A program made the position numbers and the translations under genes. Positions 55,932-64,000 of a stretch of DNA of 64,000 nucleotides are shown one piece after another. The notes under the pieces are model-generated. The model saw nothing but the letters and a program-made list of their open reading frames with translations. It made no database searches and had not been told where the DNA came from. Every line of letters begins with the position of its first letter. Within the stretch, counting starts at the first letter, position 1. Origin of the DNA: an uncultured Clostridia bacterium (lineage in GTDB: Bacteria; Bacillota; Clostridia; TANB77; CAG-508); NCBI GenBank assembly GCA_948676835.1, contig CAPOZU010000001.1, positions 1 to 64,000 on the forward strand, read 5' to 3'.

Positions 55932-57869
55932 TTTCTCTTCTTTCTTTTTATTTCTTCTTCTCCATAATAATTAACTTTAATATTTTTCATGTGATAAACT
56001 TCTGTATCTAAGCTTAAATTGATATTATAATATGGGTCTCCACTATCTAAAATTTCTGGCCATCTTTGTTCAAATCTGCAAATTTCACCTTGGAATCTTT
56101 TTATTTTTTCAGGAGTATTTTCTTGCCCTCTTGATTTTGATTCATAATGCCAAAATTCTACAAATGGATTATATACAACTAAATATCCCTTTTCTCTTAT
56201 CTTCATACAAAAATCTACATCATTAAATGCAACAGCCAAATCTTCATCCATCCAGCCAACTTCTTCATAAATTCTTTTTTTAGCAAATAAACAAGCTCCT
56301 GTAACAGCACTTAGGTTTTCTATCATAGATTCTTTTGCAAAATATCCATGTCCATCTTTTGGAATGCTTTTAAATCTATTTCCTGCAATTCCACCTATAC
56401 CAACTATAATTCCAGCATGTTGTATTGTTTCATCTGGAAAATATAATTTAGCACCAACTGCTCCAACATCATCTCTTTGGCAGAAGCCAAGCATTAATTC
56501 TAACCAATTTGATGTTATTAATTCTGTATCATTATTTAGTTGAACTACATATTCTCCATTTGAATTTCTAGTTCCAAAATTAATAACTGCTGAATAATTA
56601 AATCCAGGTTTTACTTTTATTCTATTATTATTTGTATATTCAAGAGAAGCTTCTTCCTCTGAGTTTATTTCTTTTCCAGTATTATAATTTACAACTCTAA
56701 TTTTTTCATTTTTAATTAATTCTTTGTAATATTCAAATATTTCTTCTGAATCACTATTGTTTTCAACAACAATAATTTCATAATTTTCATAAGTAGTTTT
56801 TTCTAAAATAGAATCTATACAAACCTTTAAAATGTCTTTTCCATCTTTGTTTGGAATTACTATAGAAACTTTTGGATTTCCTTTAACTTTATAGTCAACT
56901 CTATAAATTCCTTCTATACATCCTTCTTTTACTTCTCCATCTAATCCAACTCTTTTTAAATGGTCTTCAATTGCTTTTTTTCCGGCTTCAAATGCATAAT
57001 TTTTAGCATGACTATTTAATTTTGCTGTTGACTGGCTATGAACTCTCCAATGATATAAAATCTTTGGAATATGTGTTATGTTTTCTGGTTTTGCAGTTTC
57101 AGACATTCTAAAGAAAATATCATAATCTTGTGCTCCATCATAATCTGCTTTAAAACCATTTAATTTTTCCATTAGTTCTTTTTTGAATATACTAAAATGA
57201 CATATATAATTTTGACATCTTAATGTATCTGGTGCAAAATCAGGTTTAAAATAAGCATCATATCTATTATCATTTTCATCTATTTTATCTTCATCTGAAT
57301 ATAAGAATTCTGAATTAGGAAATTTATTAATAGCATACACTACTTCATATAAAGCATAATCTGCAAGAATATCATCATGGTCTAAAAGTGCTATATAATC
57401 TCCTGTCGCCATTTCAATTGCAGCATTTGTGTTACCAGCAATTCCTTTGTTCTCTCCTAAGAATTTATATTTTATTCTTTCATCTTTTTCATAATATTTT
57501 TTCAAATTTTCATTTTGTTTTGGACTTCCGATCAGCTAAACAAAGTTCCCAATTTGAGTATGTTTGATTAATCATACAATTTACTAAGTCTTTAAAAAAC
57601 TTTTCTTTTGTATTATACATTGGTACTATTACACTGATTTTAGGAGCAATCTTAAATTTCTTTTTCATTTGGATTTTTAAATCTGCATCTTTAGGTTCAT
57701 TATGTTTTATCCATCCACCATAATCTCCATATTGCAGATCCTTTTCACCTTTTAAAAATCTTATAATTTTTCTAAGTACAGTTTTTATACATTTTTTTAT
57801 AGTTTTAATAAAACCGTATTTTTTAATATAAAACTTAATTTGATTAATTCTATGTACTATTATGTTCAT
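55928..57869 (-). CDS. Large two-domain family-2 glycosyltransferase (paralogue 2), interrupted by a CGG +1 frameshift
   Basis: About 646 residues when read through the shift. Segment 1 (57869 to 57528) has KISVIVPMYNTKEKFF and NWELCLAD, then CGG at 57528-57530 leads to a stop at seven codons. Skipping C gives ADGSPKQNENLKKYYEKDERIKY, here split as ADGSPKQNENLKKYY, matching ADGSQEKNENLKKYY in paralogue 1. The rest is uninterrupted to 55928: DYIALLDHDDILADYALYE, a second domain with KVSIVIPNKDGKDIL, and YVVQLNNDTELITSNWLE. The break splits the first catalytic domain before its DHDD metal site, so without shifting the N-terminal product would be inactive. Confidence 0.83.
57527..57530 (-). other. 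CGGA +1 frameshift site 5 (glycosyltransferase)
   Basis: Zero frame TTA GCT GAT CGG AAG TCC AAA ACA AAA TGA; skipping C gives GAT GGA AGT CCA AAA CAA AAT GAA. The adjacent paralogue has GAT GGC AGT at the aligned codons, so Gly is expected. Confidence 0.85.
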
Positions 57870-57886
57870 TTAATTTTCCCTTTCAT

Positions 57887-59479
57887 CTACTTTTTATTGC
57901 CAGAGTGCAACTTTTCAGATACACTTCTTAATGGTTTTGTAATTTTCCATGATAATGAATTTGATATATTTCTTAATTGATCTGCATAACTTACAAGTTC
58001 TGCATCTTTATCATGTATACGATTTGTAAGTTCTTCTATCTGTTTTTTATATTCTTCAATAAGGTTATTCGCAATTCCTAATCTTTCTTCTAGATTTTCT
58101 GTCATGTGTTTTGTAGTACCAACTCTTCTAATTGAACTTATATGTAAATCCCAAATATTTTTATCAACTATTTGGCTCTGTATTTTTTCCTCTAAAATAT
58201 AAAAACAATTTGCATAATCTTCTAAATTTAGTACTTTTAAAATTTTATCAATATTTTCAACATTTTTTAGTTCTGTAAAATATAGTATATCTCTATATAA
58301 AATGAATTCTATAGGAACATTTTCTTCAAACCATTCTTGATCATATATATATAATTTATTATTTTTTACTAAACAATTTTGAAAAATTAAATCTAAAACA
58401 CCATATTTTGTAAAATGTAATTTTTTCTTCTTTTCTCCTGAAATTTCAACATCATATTTTTCAAAAACCGTTTTTTCTGGAATATCTTTTTCTATTGGTA
58501 ATTTATTTAAAATGTTATTTTGAAACTCTTTTATTTTTTCTAAACAGCAATCTAATCCGTTTTGATTGTAATATTGCATTAAAAGCTCATCATAAGATAT
58601 TGCATCTTTTAAAAATTCGCATTCTATAATATTATTTTTTGTATTTCCTAAAACTTCTATTTTACACTCATTTAATATTTTAATGATATTCGCTATTTTA
58701 TTTATATGATTTATTGCATCTTTATTATCTGCATATTTATATACCTTGTCTTTTCTAATAATAGTTTTAATTCTATTCTCTTTTTTTCTTGTAATACTAA
58801 AACTTACAAATCTAATATCTTCAAAATTTTCATTTTTTGATACTTCTATAAAAAATGAATTTGCAAAAAAAGGAAACATTTTTTTATCTGCACTTACTAA
58901 TTGCTTATAAGCATCTCTTTCTGAAAAATTCAAAAATTCTTCTTCACCACAAAATGTTAATACTCGTGCATCTATATTATCATTATTAGGTAAAAAATCA
59001 TCTGTATATATTACATTAGTTATTTCATAATCTGGTAATGGATAATAGAATTTATATTTTAGATTTAAATTTTCTAGTATTTTCTTTATTTGTGATAAAC
59101 TCAAAATATTATCATTAGACTTAACAATACTATCAAAAGCTTCTGCATCTAAATTTATTCTATCTCCTGCGAAATATTTCATTGCAAATTTATTCTTCAT
59201 AGCTAAAAGAATTTTTCCATTTTCATTTAATTTATTCGTAGCACATTCTAATAAATCTTTTATTTCATCTAGACTTAATTTTTCAAAAGTTCCAATTAAT
59301 GTAATATAATCAAATTTATCTGTTATTTCTTTAAGGTTTTCTGTAACCTTAACTTTACTTGTTTTTAATTTTAATTCTTGCAGAATATAACTATTTTCTC
59401 CTACTTGCAAAACAGTATCTTCTTCTTTAATTGGATACCATGATATAATATTTTTTTTAAATTCAAGTAATTCTTCCAT
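57887..59479 (-). CDS. WbdD-like methyltransferase/kinase chain-terminator candidate
   Basis: 530 residues in three parts. An N-terminal Rossmann-like region (about 1-190) resembles class I SAM methyltransferases, with EEDTVLQVGENSY, DYITLIGTFEKL and NGKILLAMKNKFAMKYF. A middle domain (about 200-440) has a kinase-like pattern: IIRKDKVYKYA with a candidate Lys, then a D-x4-N-like LDLIFQNCLV and YIYDQEWFEE. A C-terminal coiled coil (about 455-505) precedes SLSWKITKPLRSVSEKL. This order matches WbdD-type proteins that cap ABC-exported glycans with phosphate/methyl and set chain length. It lies directly between the Wzt ATPase gene and the glycosyltransferases, which supports the idea. The assignment is inference. 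Confidence 0.6.
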   Translation of the reverse strand: MEELLEFKKNIISWYPIKEEDTVLQVGENSYILQELKLKTSKVKVTENLKEITDKFDYITLIGTFEKLSLDEIKDLLECATNKLNENGKILLAMKNKFAMKYFAGDRINLDAEAFDSIVKSNDNILSLSQIKKILENLNLKYKFYYPLPDYEITNVIYTDDFLPNNDNIDARVLTFCGEEEFLNFSERDAYKQLVSADKKMFPFFANSFFIEVSKNENFEDIRFVSFSITRKKENRIKTIIRKDKVYKYADNKDAINHINKIANIIKILNECKIEVLGNTKNNIIECEFLKDAISYDELLMQYYNQNGLDCCLEKIKEFQNNILNKLPIEKDIPEKTVFEKYDVEISGEKKKKLHFTKYGVLDLIFQNCLVKNNKLYIYDQEWFEENVPIEFILYRDILYFTELKNVENIDKILKVLNLEDYANCFYILEEKIQSQIVDKNIWDLHISSIRRVGTTKHMTENLEERLGIANNLIEEYKKQIEELTNRIHDKDAELVSYADQLRNISNSLSWKITKPLRSVSEKLHSGNKK

Positions 59480-59497
59480 ACTTATTTCCTTTTTATT

Positions 59498-60772
59498 TTA
59501 AATTTTAGAAATTTTAATTTCTGAATCTAGTCTAACTAAACCAACTGTATTTTTAGTTGTTATTATTTCAATTAAAAGCGCATCATATTTTCTACTTAAT
59601 GCCTCTAAATCTCCTTGAAGATTATATTTAGTACAACTAAATGAAACTGTATATTTTCCAGGAGCTATAGGAATTTTTTGAGTAAATTCTGCAATTGCAG
59701 TTTCTCCAGCTTCAAATTTTCCAGTAATAACTTTCTCTATATTAGTATTTGTTCCAGCAACATCTTTTCCTGCAAAATCTTTTATTGTTAAAGTAAAAAT
59801 TGGATCTTTAACTTGAGTATAAAACTTCACTTTAGATTTAAAAGTTATTGTATCTTGATTATCAAAAACATTCACTAAATTTTCTTCACTATCAAAACTT
59901 CCATAATCTATAACTTCTGCTTCATTATTTCCATATTCAATCATGTTTGGATTTTTGTTTAATTTATCCTTCCAAAATTCAGCACTATTATTTTCATTTT
60001 CTTTTTTTATAATTTTCTTTGTTTCATCTTCATCTGGATTTATTCCAACAATTATTTTTTTATATCTATTTACTCCATCTTTAACAGATCCATCGAATGT
60101 TTTTCTACCATTTTCTAAGATAATTGCTCTATTACAATTTGATAAAACATCTGCAACATTATGTGTAACAAATATAATTGTTTTTCCTTTTTCTTTAAAT
60201 TGTTCAAATTTTTTAAAACATTTTAATTGAAATGCCATATCTCCAACAGATAAAACTTCATCTACTATAAGAATATCTGGATCAACATTTATTGCACAGG
60301 CAAAAGCTAAACGAGCAAACATACCTGATGAATATGTTTTTACTGGTTGTGACAAATGCTCGCCAATGTCTGCAAATTCAATAATTTCTTTTTCTTTTTG
60401 TTTTATTTCTTCATCTGAAAGCCCCATAACTTGTCCATGTTGATATATATTTTCATATCCTGTAAGTTCTGGGTTGAAAGCAGCTCCAAGTTCTAAAAGC
60501 GAACTTATTTTTCCATTAACTTCTATTGTTCCAGAGCTCTGAGTTGCTACACCAGTAATCATTTTTAAAAGAGTAGATTTTCCTGCTCCATTTTTCCCAA
60601 GTATACCAAGAACTTCTCCCTTTTTTAATTCCAAATTTAAATTATCTAAAGCTCTAAAAGTATCATGTTTTTCATATCCTGGAATAATTGTTTCAAACAA
60701 TCTATCTTTCTTGCTTTTAAACATTTTATATTCTTTTACTAAATTGGTAATTTTTATTACAGTATCACTCAT
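59498..60772 (-). CDS. wzt: Polysaccharide ABC exporter ATPase with carbohydrate-binding C-terminal domain (Wzt-like)
   Basis: 424 residues. The ABC domain (about 1-245) has Walker A GILGKNGAGKSTLLK, signature YSSGMFARLAFA, Walker B DILIVDEVLSVGD and a His switch FVTHN. The C-terminal 150 residues form a beta-sandwich like the Wzt glycan-recognition domain (TFKSKVKFYTQV, PIAPGKYTVSFSCTKYN, ending LVRLDSEIKISKI). That domain recognises the finished, usually terminally modified, glycan before export. It forms the exporter with the Wzm-like permease (61775). TagH-type teichoic acid ATPases are the alternative, but the C-terminal domain favours Wzt. Confidence 0.9.
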   Translation of the reverse strand: MSDTVIKITNLVKEYKMFKSKKDRLFETIIPGYEKHDTFRALDNLNLELKKGEVLGILGKNGAGKSTLLKMITGVATQSSGTIEVNGKISSLLELGAAFNPELTGYENIYQHGQVMGLSDEEIKQKEKEIIEFADIGEHLSQPVKTYSSGMFARLAFACAINVDPDILIVDEVLSVGDMAFQLKCFKKFEQFKEKGKTIIFVTHNVADVLSNCNRAIILENGRKTFDGSVKDGVNRYKKIIVGINPDEDETKKIIKKENENNSAEFWKDKLNKNPNMIEYGNNEAEVIDYGSFDSEENLVNVFDNQDTITFKSKVKFYTQVKDPIFTLTIKDFAGKDVAGTNTNIEKVITGKFEAGETAIAEFTQKIPIAPGKYTVSFSCTKYNLQGDLEALSRKYDALLIEIITTKNTVGLVRLDSEIKISKI

Positions 60773-60794
60773 ATAATAGATATCCTTTCGAAAT

Positions 60795-61757
60795 TTACTT
60801 TCTAAATTTTAATAGAAATCTTACTAAAAATGGAACATTAAGTATTAAAAAATTTTCTAAATTATAAACAAATCCTTCATACTTATACAATTTGAAAAAT
60901 AAGTTCCATTTTCTGAAATTGATATTTTTCTTTTTCTCTAGCATTTTATAGTATTCTAATGCTTCTTTATTTAATTTTTTGATTTTTTCATCTATAAATT
61001 TATCTTCATTTTCAATAAAAACTGTAAAGTGTTCTATTTTTACACTAATAAATAAACTTCTAATTTCTTCAAAACTTTTTAATTCATCTGTTTTTTTCTT
61101 AGATCCTACTTTATTATTTTTATGTTGTCTGTATTTTATTAAAGGTTCTTCTATATATGTTATTTTATATTTCTGACTTAATATTAATGGAATCCAATAA
61201 TCATGTAATACAAATTTACTTGTATTTGGAAGTGGAAGAACTTCACTTATAAGTTCTCCTTTGGAAAGAATCGTACACCCTGTAACAAAATTATTTAAAT
61301 ATAAACTCTCGAAATTATTATATTTTTTTATTTTATTATAAATCCCTTTAAGTTTCCAATATGATTCATAAGTTACATTTAAATTTTCATCCACAACTTC
61401 TAAATCTGTATATACTAAATCACTATTTGTTTCTTCAAGAGTTTGTATTGATTTTTCTATTTTATTTTCTTTCCAAATATCATCTTGGTCTGAAAACATA
61501 TAATATTTACTCTCTACTTTTTTTAATAAGAATTCAAAGTTTTTTACAACTCCTAAGTTTTTTTCTTGATTAAATACTATAATTCTTTTATCTTTTTCTA
61601 CATATTCAGCTAAAATTTCTCTTGTACTATCTACTGATAAATCATCTGAAATTAGTAATCTAAAATTAGAATAACTCTGTGATAAAATACTATCTAATTG
61701 TTCTCTTAAATATTGCTGTCCATTATATGTTGCAAGTAATATATCTATTTTTTCCAT
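60795..61757 (-). CDS. Family-2 glycosyltransferase
   Basis: 320 residues. N-terminal KIDILLATYNGQQYLREQLDS and LLISDDLSVDSTREIL, then the metal region YYMFSDQDDIWKENKIEKS near residue 88 and TGCTILSKGELISEVLPLP in the acceptor side. This is the rhamnosyltransferase-like group, close to the 46111 gene. It lies between the Wzm and Wzt genes, 17 nt after the permease gene. It could act early, for example adding the priming or adaptor sugar, but this is a guess from position. Confidence 0.86.
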   Translation of the reverse strand: MEKIDILLATYNGQQYLREQLDSILSQSYSNFRLLISDDLSVDSTREILAEYVEKDKRIIVFNQEKNLGVVKNFEFLLKKVESKYYMFSDQDDIWKENKIEKSIQTLEETNSDLVYTDLEVVDENLNVTYESYWKLKGIYNKIKKYNNFESLYLNNFVTGCTILSKGELISEVLPLPNTSKFVLHDYWIPLILSQKYKITYIEEPLIKYRQHKNNKVGSKKKTDELKSFEEIRSLFISVKIEHFTVFIENEDKFIDEKIKKLNKEALEYYKMLEKKKNINFRKWNLFFKLYKYEGFVYNLENFLILNVPFLVRFLLKFRK

Positions 61758-61774
61758 TTGTTAAACCTTCCATT

Positions 61775-62575
61775 TTATAATACATCTGCAAAATCTTTTT
61801 TAGATTTTTTAAATATAACATTTCCCCAACAAAATAAAAGTACTGTTATAACCCAAAAAATTATTGTAAATAATCCATTATTATCTGTTATAATAGTTGA
61901 ATTTTCCATAAATGCTTGTCTAAATCCTTCTACTAAATAAGTAAATGGAAATGCTTTAAAAACATATATTAATTTTCCACCCATTTTGTCTGCTATCATA
62001 TCTAAATTCCAAATTATAGGTGTAAACCACATACATAATTGAATAACTATGTTTAATAATTGTGCAAAATCTGGTACTAATGTTGTTATGCTTGATGTAA
62101 ACCTTGTTAGTGCAATTATAAAACATATTAAGCAAAATAATATATAAATTACATTTAAAATATTTGGTATATATCCAAAAAGCGATGATATGACAATTGC
62201 AATTGCCATTAAAAATATTCCTACAAAACATGACGATGTTAATGAAATAACTGGAATAATATCTATTGGAAATACTACTTTTTTTACTAAGTAACTATAA
62301 TTTCTTATTGAATTACTTGCAGTTAATATTGCATCACTACAAAAAAGCCATATAGACATTCCTGGTAAAAACCAGACTACATAAGGATAATTTCCATTAC
62401 TTCCTGTATGCAAAATATATTGAAATACTATTACATAAGTAAGCATAAATACAAATGGCTGTGCAAATCCCCATATGGCACCTAGACCAGTGCCTGCAAA
62501 TCTATTTCTAAAATCATTTTTTCCTAATTTAATTACTAGTTTTCTATTATTAAAAAGTGTTTTAAAAAAATCCAT
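61775..62575 (-). CDS. wzm: Polysaccharide ABC exporter permease (Wzm-like)
   Basis: 266 residues with six TM segments of the ABC-2 type. The start at 62575 has AAGGAAG upstream; the in-frame GTG seven codons earlier overlaps it. Family features are NDFRNRFAGTGLGAIWGFAQP at the N-terminus (coupling region, in part NRFAGTGLGAIWGF), the VVWFLPGMSIWLF loop and WFTPIIWNLDM. With Wzt it exports a complete undecaprenyl-linked glycan. It is the first gene of the minus-strand polysaccharide locus, driven by a strong promoter at 62612-62640. Confidence 0.9.
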   Translation of the reverse strand: MDFFKTLFNNRKLVIKLGKNDFRNRFAGTGLGAIWGFAQPFVFMLTYVIVFQYILHTGSNGNYPYVVWFLPGMSIWLFCSDAILTASNSIRNYSYLVKKVVFPIDIIPVISLTSSCFVGIFLMAIAIVISSLFGYIPNILNVIYILFCLICFIIALTRFTSSITTLVPDFAQLLNIVIQLCMWFTPIIWNLDMIADKMGGKLIYVFKAFPFTYLVEGFRQAFMENSTIITDNNGLFTIIFWVITVLLFCWGNVIFKKSKKDFADVL

Positions 62576-62611
62576 ATTTACTTCCTTTTCCACCACTAAA
62601 AATTCGAAGTT

Positions 62612-62640
62612 ATTATATCATTAAGCACTTTGAATATCAA
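62612..62640 (-). promoter_or_regulatory. Promoter for the surface-polysaccharide locus
   Basis: Minus strand TTGATA (62635-62640), 17-nt spacer, extended -10 TGATATAAT (TATAAT at 62612-62617), about 35 nt before the wzm start. Confidence 0.8.
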
Positions 62641-62685
62641 CACTTTAATGTGTTTTCTTTGTAACTTCTTTGCATTTTTTAATAA

Positions 62686-62714
62686 TTGATTTTTTTATAA
62701 AAAAGTTGTATAAT
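62686..62714 (+). promoter_or_regulatory. Promoter for the small gene at 62783
   Basis: Plus strand TTGATT (62686-62691), 17-nt spacer, TATAAT (62709-62714). Confidence 0.7.
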
Positions 62715-62782
62715 ATTCTTATGTAAACACATTTTTCGATAGCAATTTATTCTAAGGGGTATATCCCAAAAGGAGAATGATT

Positions 62783-63067
62783 ATGGCAAGACGGAACGAC
62801 AAGAAACTCGCAGATCTCATGAACGCAAGAACTTTCGTCCAACACGTAGTCGATCAACTGGAAAGATACGGCAAAACCAAACAGCAGAATTCCGCTATGG
62901 AAAGCTGTATCCAAATGCTGCCTGCGCTAAGCACCCAACCCGCCCTAAGGAGAAGATATCTGGACATGCTCAACCGTGTCATCAAAGATAAATATTCTCC
63001 CAACATCGTACTCACTTACTTTAAGCGCGAAGACAGTAATCTGCGTGCAAAAATCGCAGAGTTTTAA
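62783..63067 (+). CDS. Small basic hypothetical protein with foreign codon usage
   Basis: 94 residues; the ATG at 62783 is chosen because AGGAG lies 7 nt upstream, while an ATG at 62777 is too close. The sequence is alpha-helical and polar, with a basic N-terminus (ARRNDKKLADLMNART), VVDQLERYGKTKQQ, and RRRYLDMLNRVIKDKY. I do not recognise a family; size and charge would suit a small nucleic-acid-binding or regulatory protein, but that is speculation. Codons are rich in C- and G-ending forms (AAC, GTC, CTC, CTG, CGC), unlike the flanking genes, and CGG is used in frame as Arg (62792-62794). Own promoter and perfect terminator, like the 4742 gene. Confidence 0.75.
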   Translation: MARRNDKKLADLMNARTFVQHVVDQLERYGKTKQQNSAMESCIQMLPALSTQPALRRRYLDMLNRVIKDKYSPNIVLTYFKREDSNLRAKIAEF

Positions 63068-63080
63068 TCAAAACACAATA

Positions 63081-63118
63081 CAAAACGAGGTGTGCCAATC
63101 CTGGCATACCTCGTTTTG
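63081..63118 (+). terminator. Terminator after the 62783 gene
   Basis: Hairpin CAAAACGAGGTGTGCCA / TGGCATACCTCGTTTTG with loop ATCC and one G-T pair, T-rich downstream. It also lies at the 3' end of galE on the other strand. Confidence 0.9.
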
Positions 63119-63126
63119 CTATCTTT

Positions 63127-64000
63127 TTATTTTTCTAAACTTTTTTCATAATTCCAAGAATCCCTACAAATATCTTCTATAGTTTTTTCTGTTTTCCATT
63201 TTAATTCTTTTAGTGCTTTTGTGCTATCAGCAAAATATTCTGGCAAATCTCCTGGTCTTCTATCAACAATTTTATAATTCACTTTTATATTATTTACTTT
63301 TTCAAATGTTGTTACAAGTTCTAATACACTAACACCTTTTCCTGAACCCAAATTATAAACATTCAGTCCGTCTGGAGCATTTTGCAAAGCTTTTACATGT
63401 CCTTTCGCCAAATCTACAACATGTATGTAATCTCTTACTCCTGTTCCATCTACTGTTGGGTAATCATTTCCAAAAATATTTAAAGTATCTAATTTTCCAC
63501 TAGCAACTTTCATTACATATGGCATTAAATTATTTGGAATCCCATTTGGTTCTTCTCCAATTAATCCTGATTCATGTGCACCAACTGGATTGAAATATCT
63601 TAATAAAGTTATATTCCATGAATTATCTGAAAAGTACAAATCTTCTAATATTTTTTCAATCATAGCTTTTGTTGTTCCATATGGGCTTGTAGTTTTTCCT
63701 CTTCCCATAGTTTCAATATATTTTATTTCTCCATTATCTCCATATACTGTTGCAGAAGATGAAAAAATAAATTTTCTAACATTATATTTTTGCATAACTT
63801 CTAAAAGATTTGTTGTTGATATTAAATTGTTTGAATAATACATTAATGGCTTTTTTACAGATTCTCCTACTGCCTTATATCCAGCAAAATGAATTACTGC
63901 CTCTATATTTTTTTCAATTTCAAATATTTCATCAACCTTTGATTTATCAGTTAAATCATATTTATATAATTTAATCTTCTTTCCTGTTATTTTCTCAAGT
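63127..64000 (-). CDS. galE: UDP-glucose 4-epimerase (5' end beyond the window)
   Basis: The open frame continues to the right edge; the visible 291 residues cover most of the enzyme except the N-terminal NAD-binding GxxGxxG. Upstream of an internal Met at 63843 the frame reads AVIHFAGYKAVGESVKKPL, a GalE hallmark. Further motifs are KFIFSSSATVYGD (catalytic Ser), SPYGTTKAMIEK (catalytic Tyr and Lys), LRYFNPVGAHESGLIGE and GTGVRDYIHVVDLAKGH. It supplies UDP-galactose for surface glycans, in keeping with the adjacent polysaccharide locus. Confidence 0.94.
   Translation of the reverse strand, partial: LEKITGKKIKLYKYDLTDKSKVDEIFEIEKNIEAVIHFAGYKAVGESVKKPLMYYSNNLISTTNLLEVMQKYNVRKFIFSSSATVYGDNGEIKYIETMGRGKTTSPYGTTKAMIEKILEDLYFSDNSWNITLLRYFNPVGAHESGLIGEEPNGIPNNLMPYVMKVASGKLDTLNIFGNDYPTVDGTGVRDYIHVVDLAKGHVKALQNAPDGLNVYNLGSGKGVSVLELVTTFEKVNNIKVNYKIVDRRPGDLPEYFADSTKALKELKWKTEKTIEDICRDSWNYEKSLEK

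Noticed and set aside
7812..57530. Treating the five frameshifts as ordinary pseudogenes or random sequencing indels
   Set aside because: All five share the same in-frame CGG-A context, restore Gly by skipping one base, and occur in genes on both strands; random lesions would vary in base, frame and context. Artefact is kept as an alternative requiring read-level checks.
62783..62830. CGGA at 62792 as a sixth frameshift site
   Set aside because: A +1 shift there gives a stop within about ten codons, whereas the zero frame continues as a coherent 94-residue protein to a terminator.
1..64000. CRISPR arrays, tRNA or rRNA genes
   Set aside because: No regularly spaced direct repeats, no tRNA-like cloverleaf with the T-loop sequence, and no rRNA segments were recognised.

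Overview
The window is AT-rich DNA from a low-GC Gram-positive bacterium, most likely an uncultured, fermentative, gut-type member of the Clostridia. Support comes from the gene set: LL-diaminopimelate aminotransferase, Pta/AckA acetate fermentation with three acetate kinases, PrkC/PP2C signalling with PASTA domains, RqcH, a sortase-type surface protein and no outer-membrane genes. Native genes use A/T-ending codons. Promoters are sigma-A type, usually with a 17-nt spacer. No rRNA, tRNA or CRISPR array was seen.

Layout. 1-8 kb holds housekeeping genes (ymdB, guaB, dapL, holA), a GC-shifted GH13 amylase and a GC-shifted small membrane protein. 7.6-8.8 kb holds a roughly 600-nt structured RNA with its own promoter, directly upstream of a small membrane-protein gene; I read this as OLE RNA and oapA. 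8.8-18.6 kb has an FtsX-type permease, pgi, rqcH and two tandem ackA genes. 18.8-30 kb has a large membrane protein, a 1645-residue LPITG surface protein and further envelope membrane proteins. 30-33.7 kb holds pta-ackA, a 600-bp noncoding repeat element and nth. 33.7-39.6 kb is an rlmN-prpC-prkC-rpe cluster plus a bactofilin-like membrane protein. 39.7-62.6 kb is a long minus-strand surface-polysaccharide locus: an ABC exporter (Wzm/Wzt with a carbohydrate-binding tail), a WbdD-like methyltransferase/kinase candidate chain terminator, seven family-2 glycosyltransferases, GtrA and GtrII proteins, a flippase and several very large GT-C-like membrane proteins. galE runs off the right edge.

Most striking signal. 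Four otherwise intact native genes are each interrupted by a frameshift, one of them twice. All five breaks have the same form: an in-frame CGG codon followed by A, where skipping the C restores the frame and reads GGA (Gly). At four sites a paralogue in this same window has Gly at the aligned position. At the oapA site the Gly rests on reading-frame restoration and my recollection of the family. I found no other in-frame CGG in any native-composition gene. The only sense CGGs (four) are in three genes with shifted base composition. This looks like +1 decoding at an unassigned or hungry CGG codon (CGGA read as Gly), although a sequence artefact must be excluded.

The window also carries an interspersed structured repeat: a 110-120-bp core present twice with compensatory changes in its closing helix. 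One copy is nested inside a 600-bp element with 19-bp terminal inverted repeats; another end of that element lies at the left edge.
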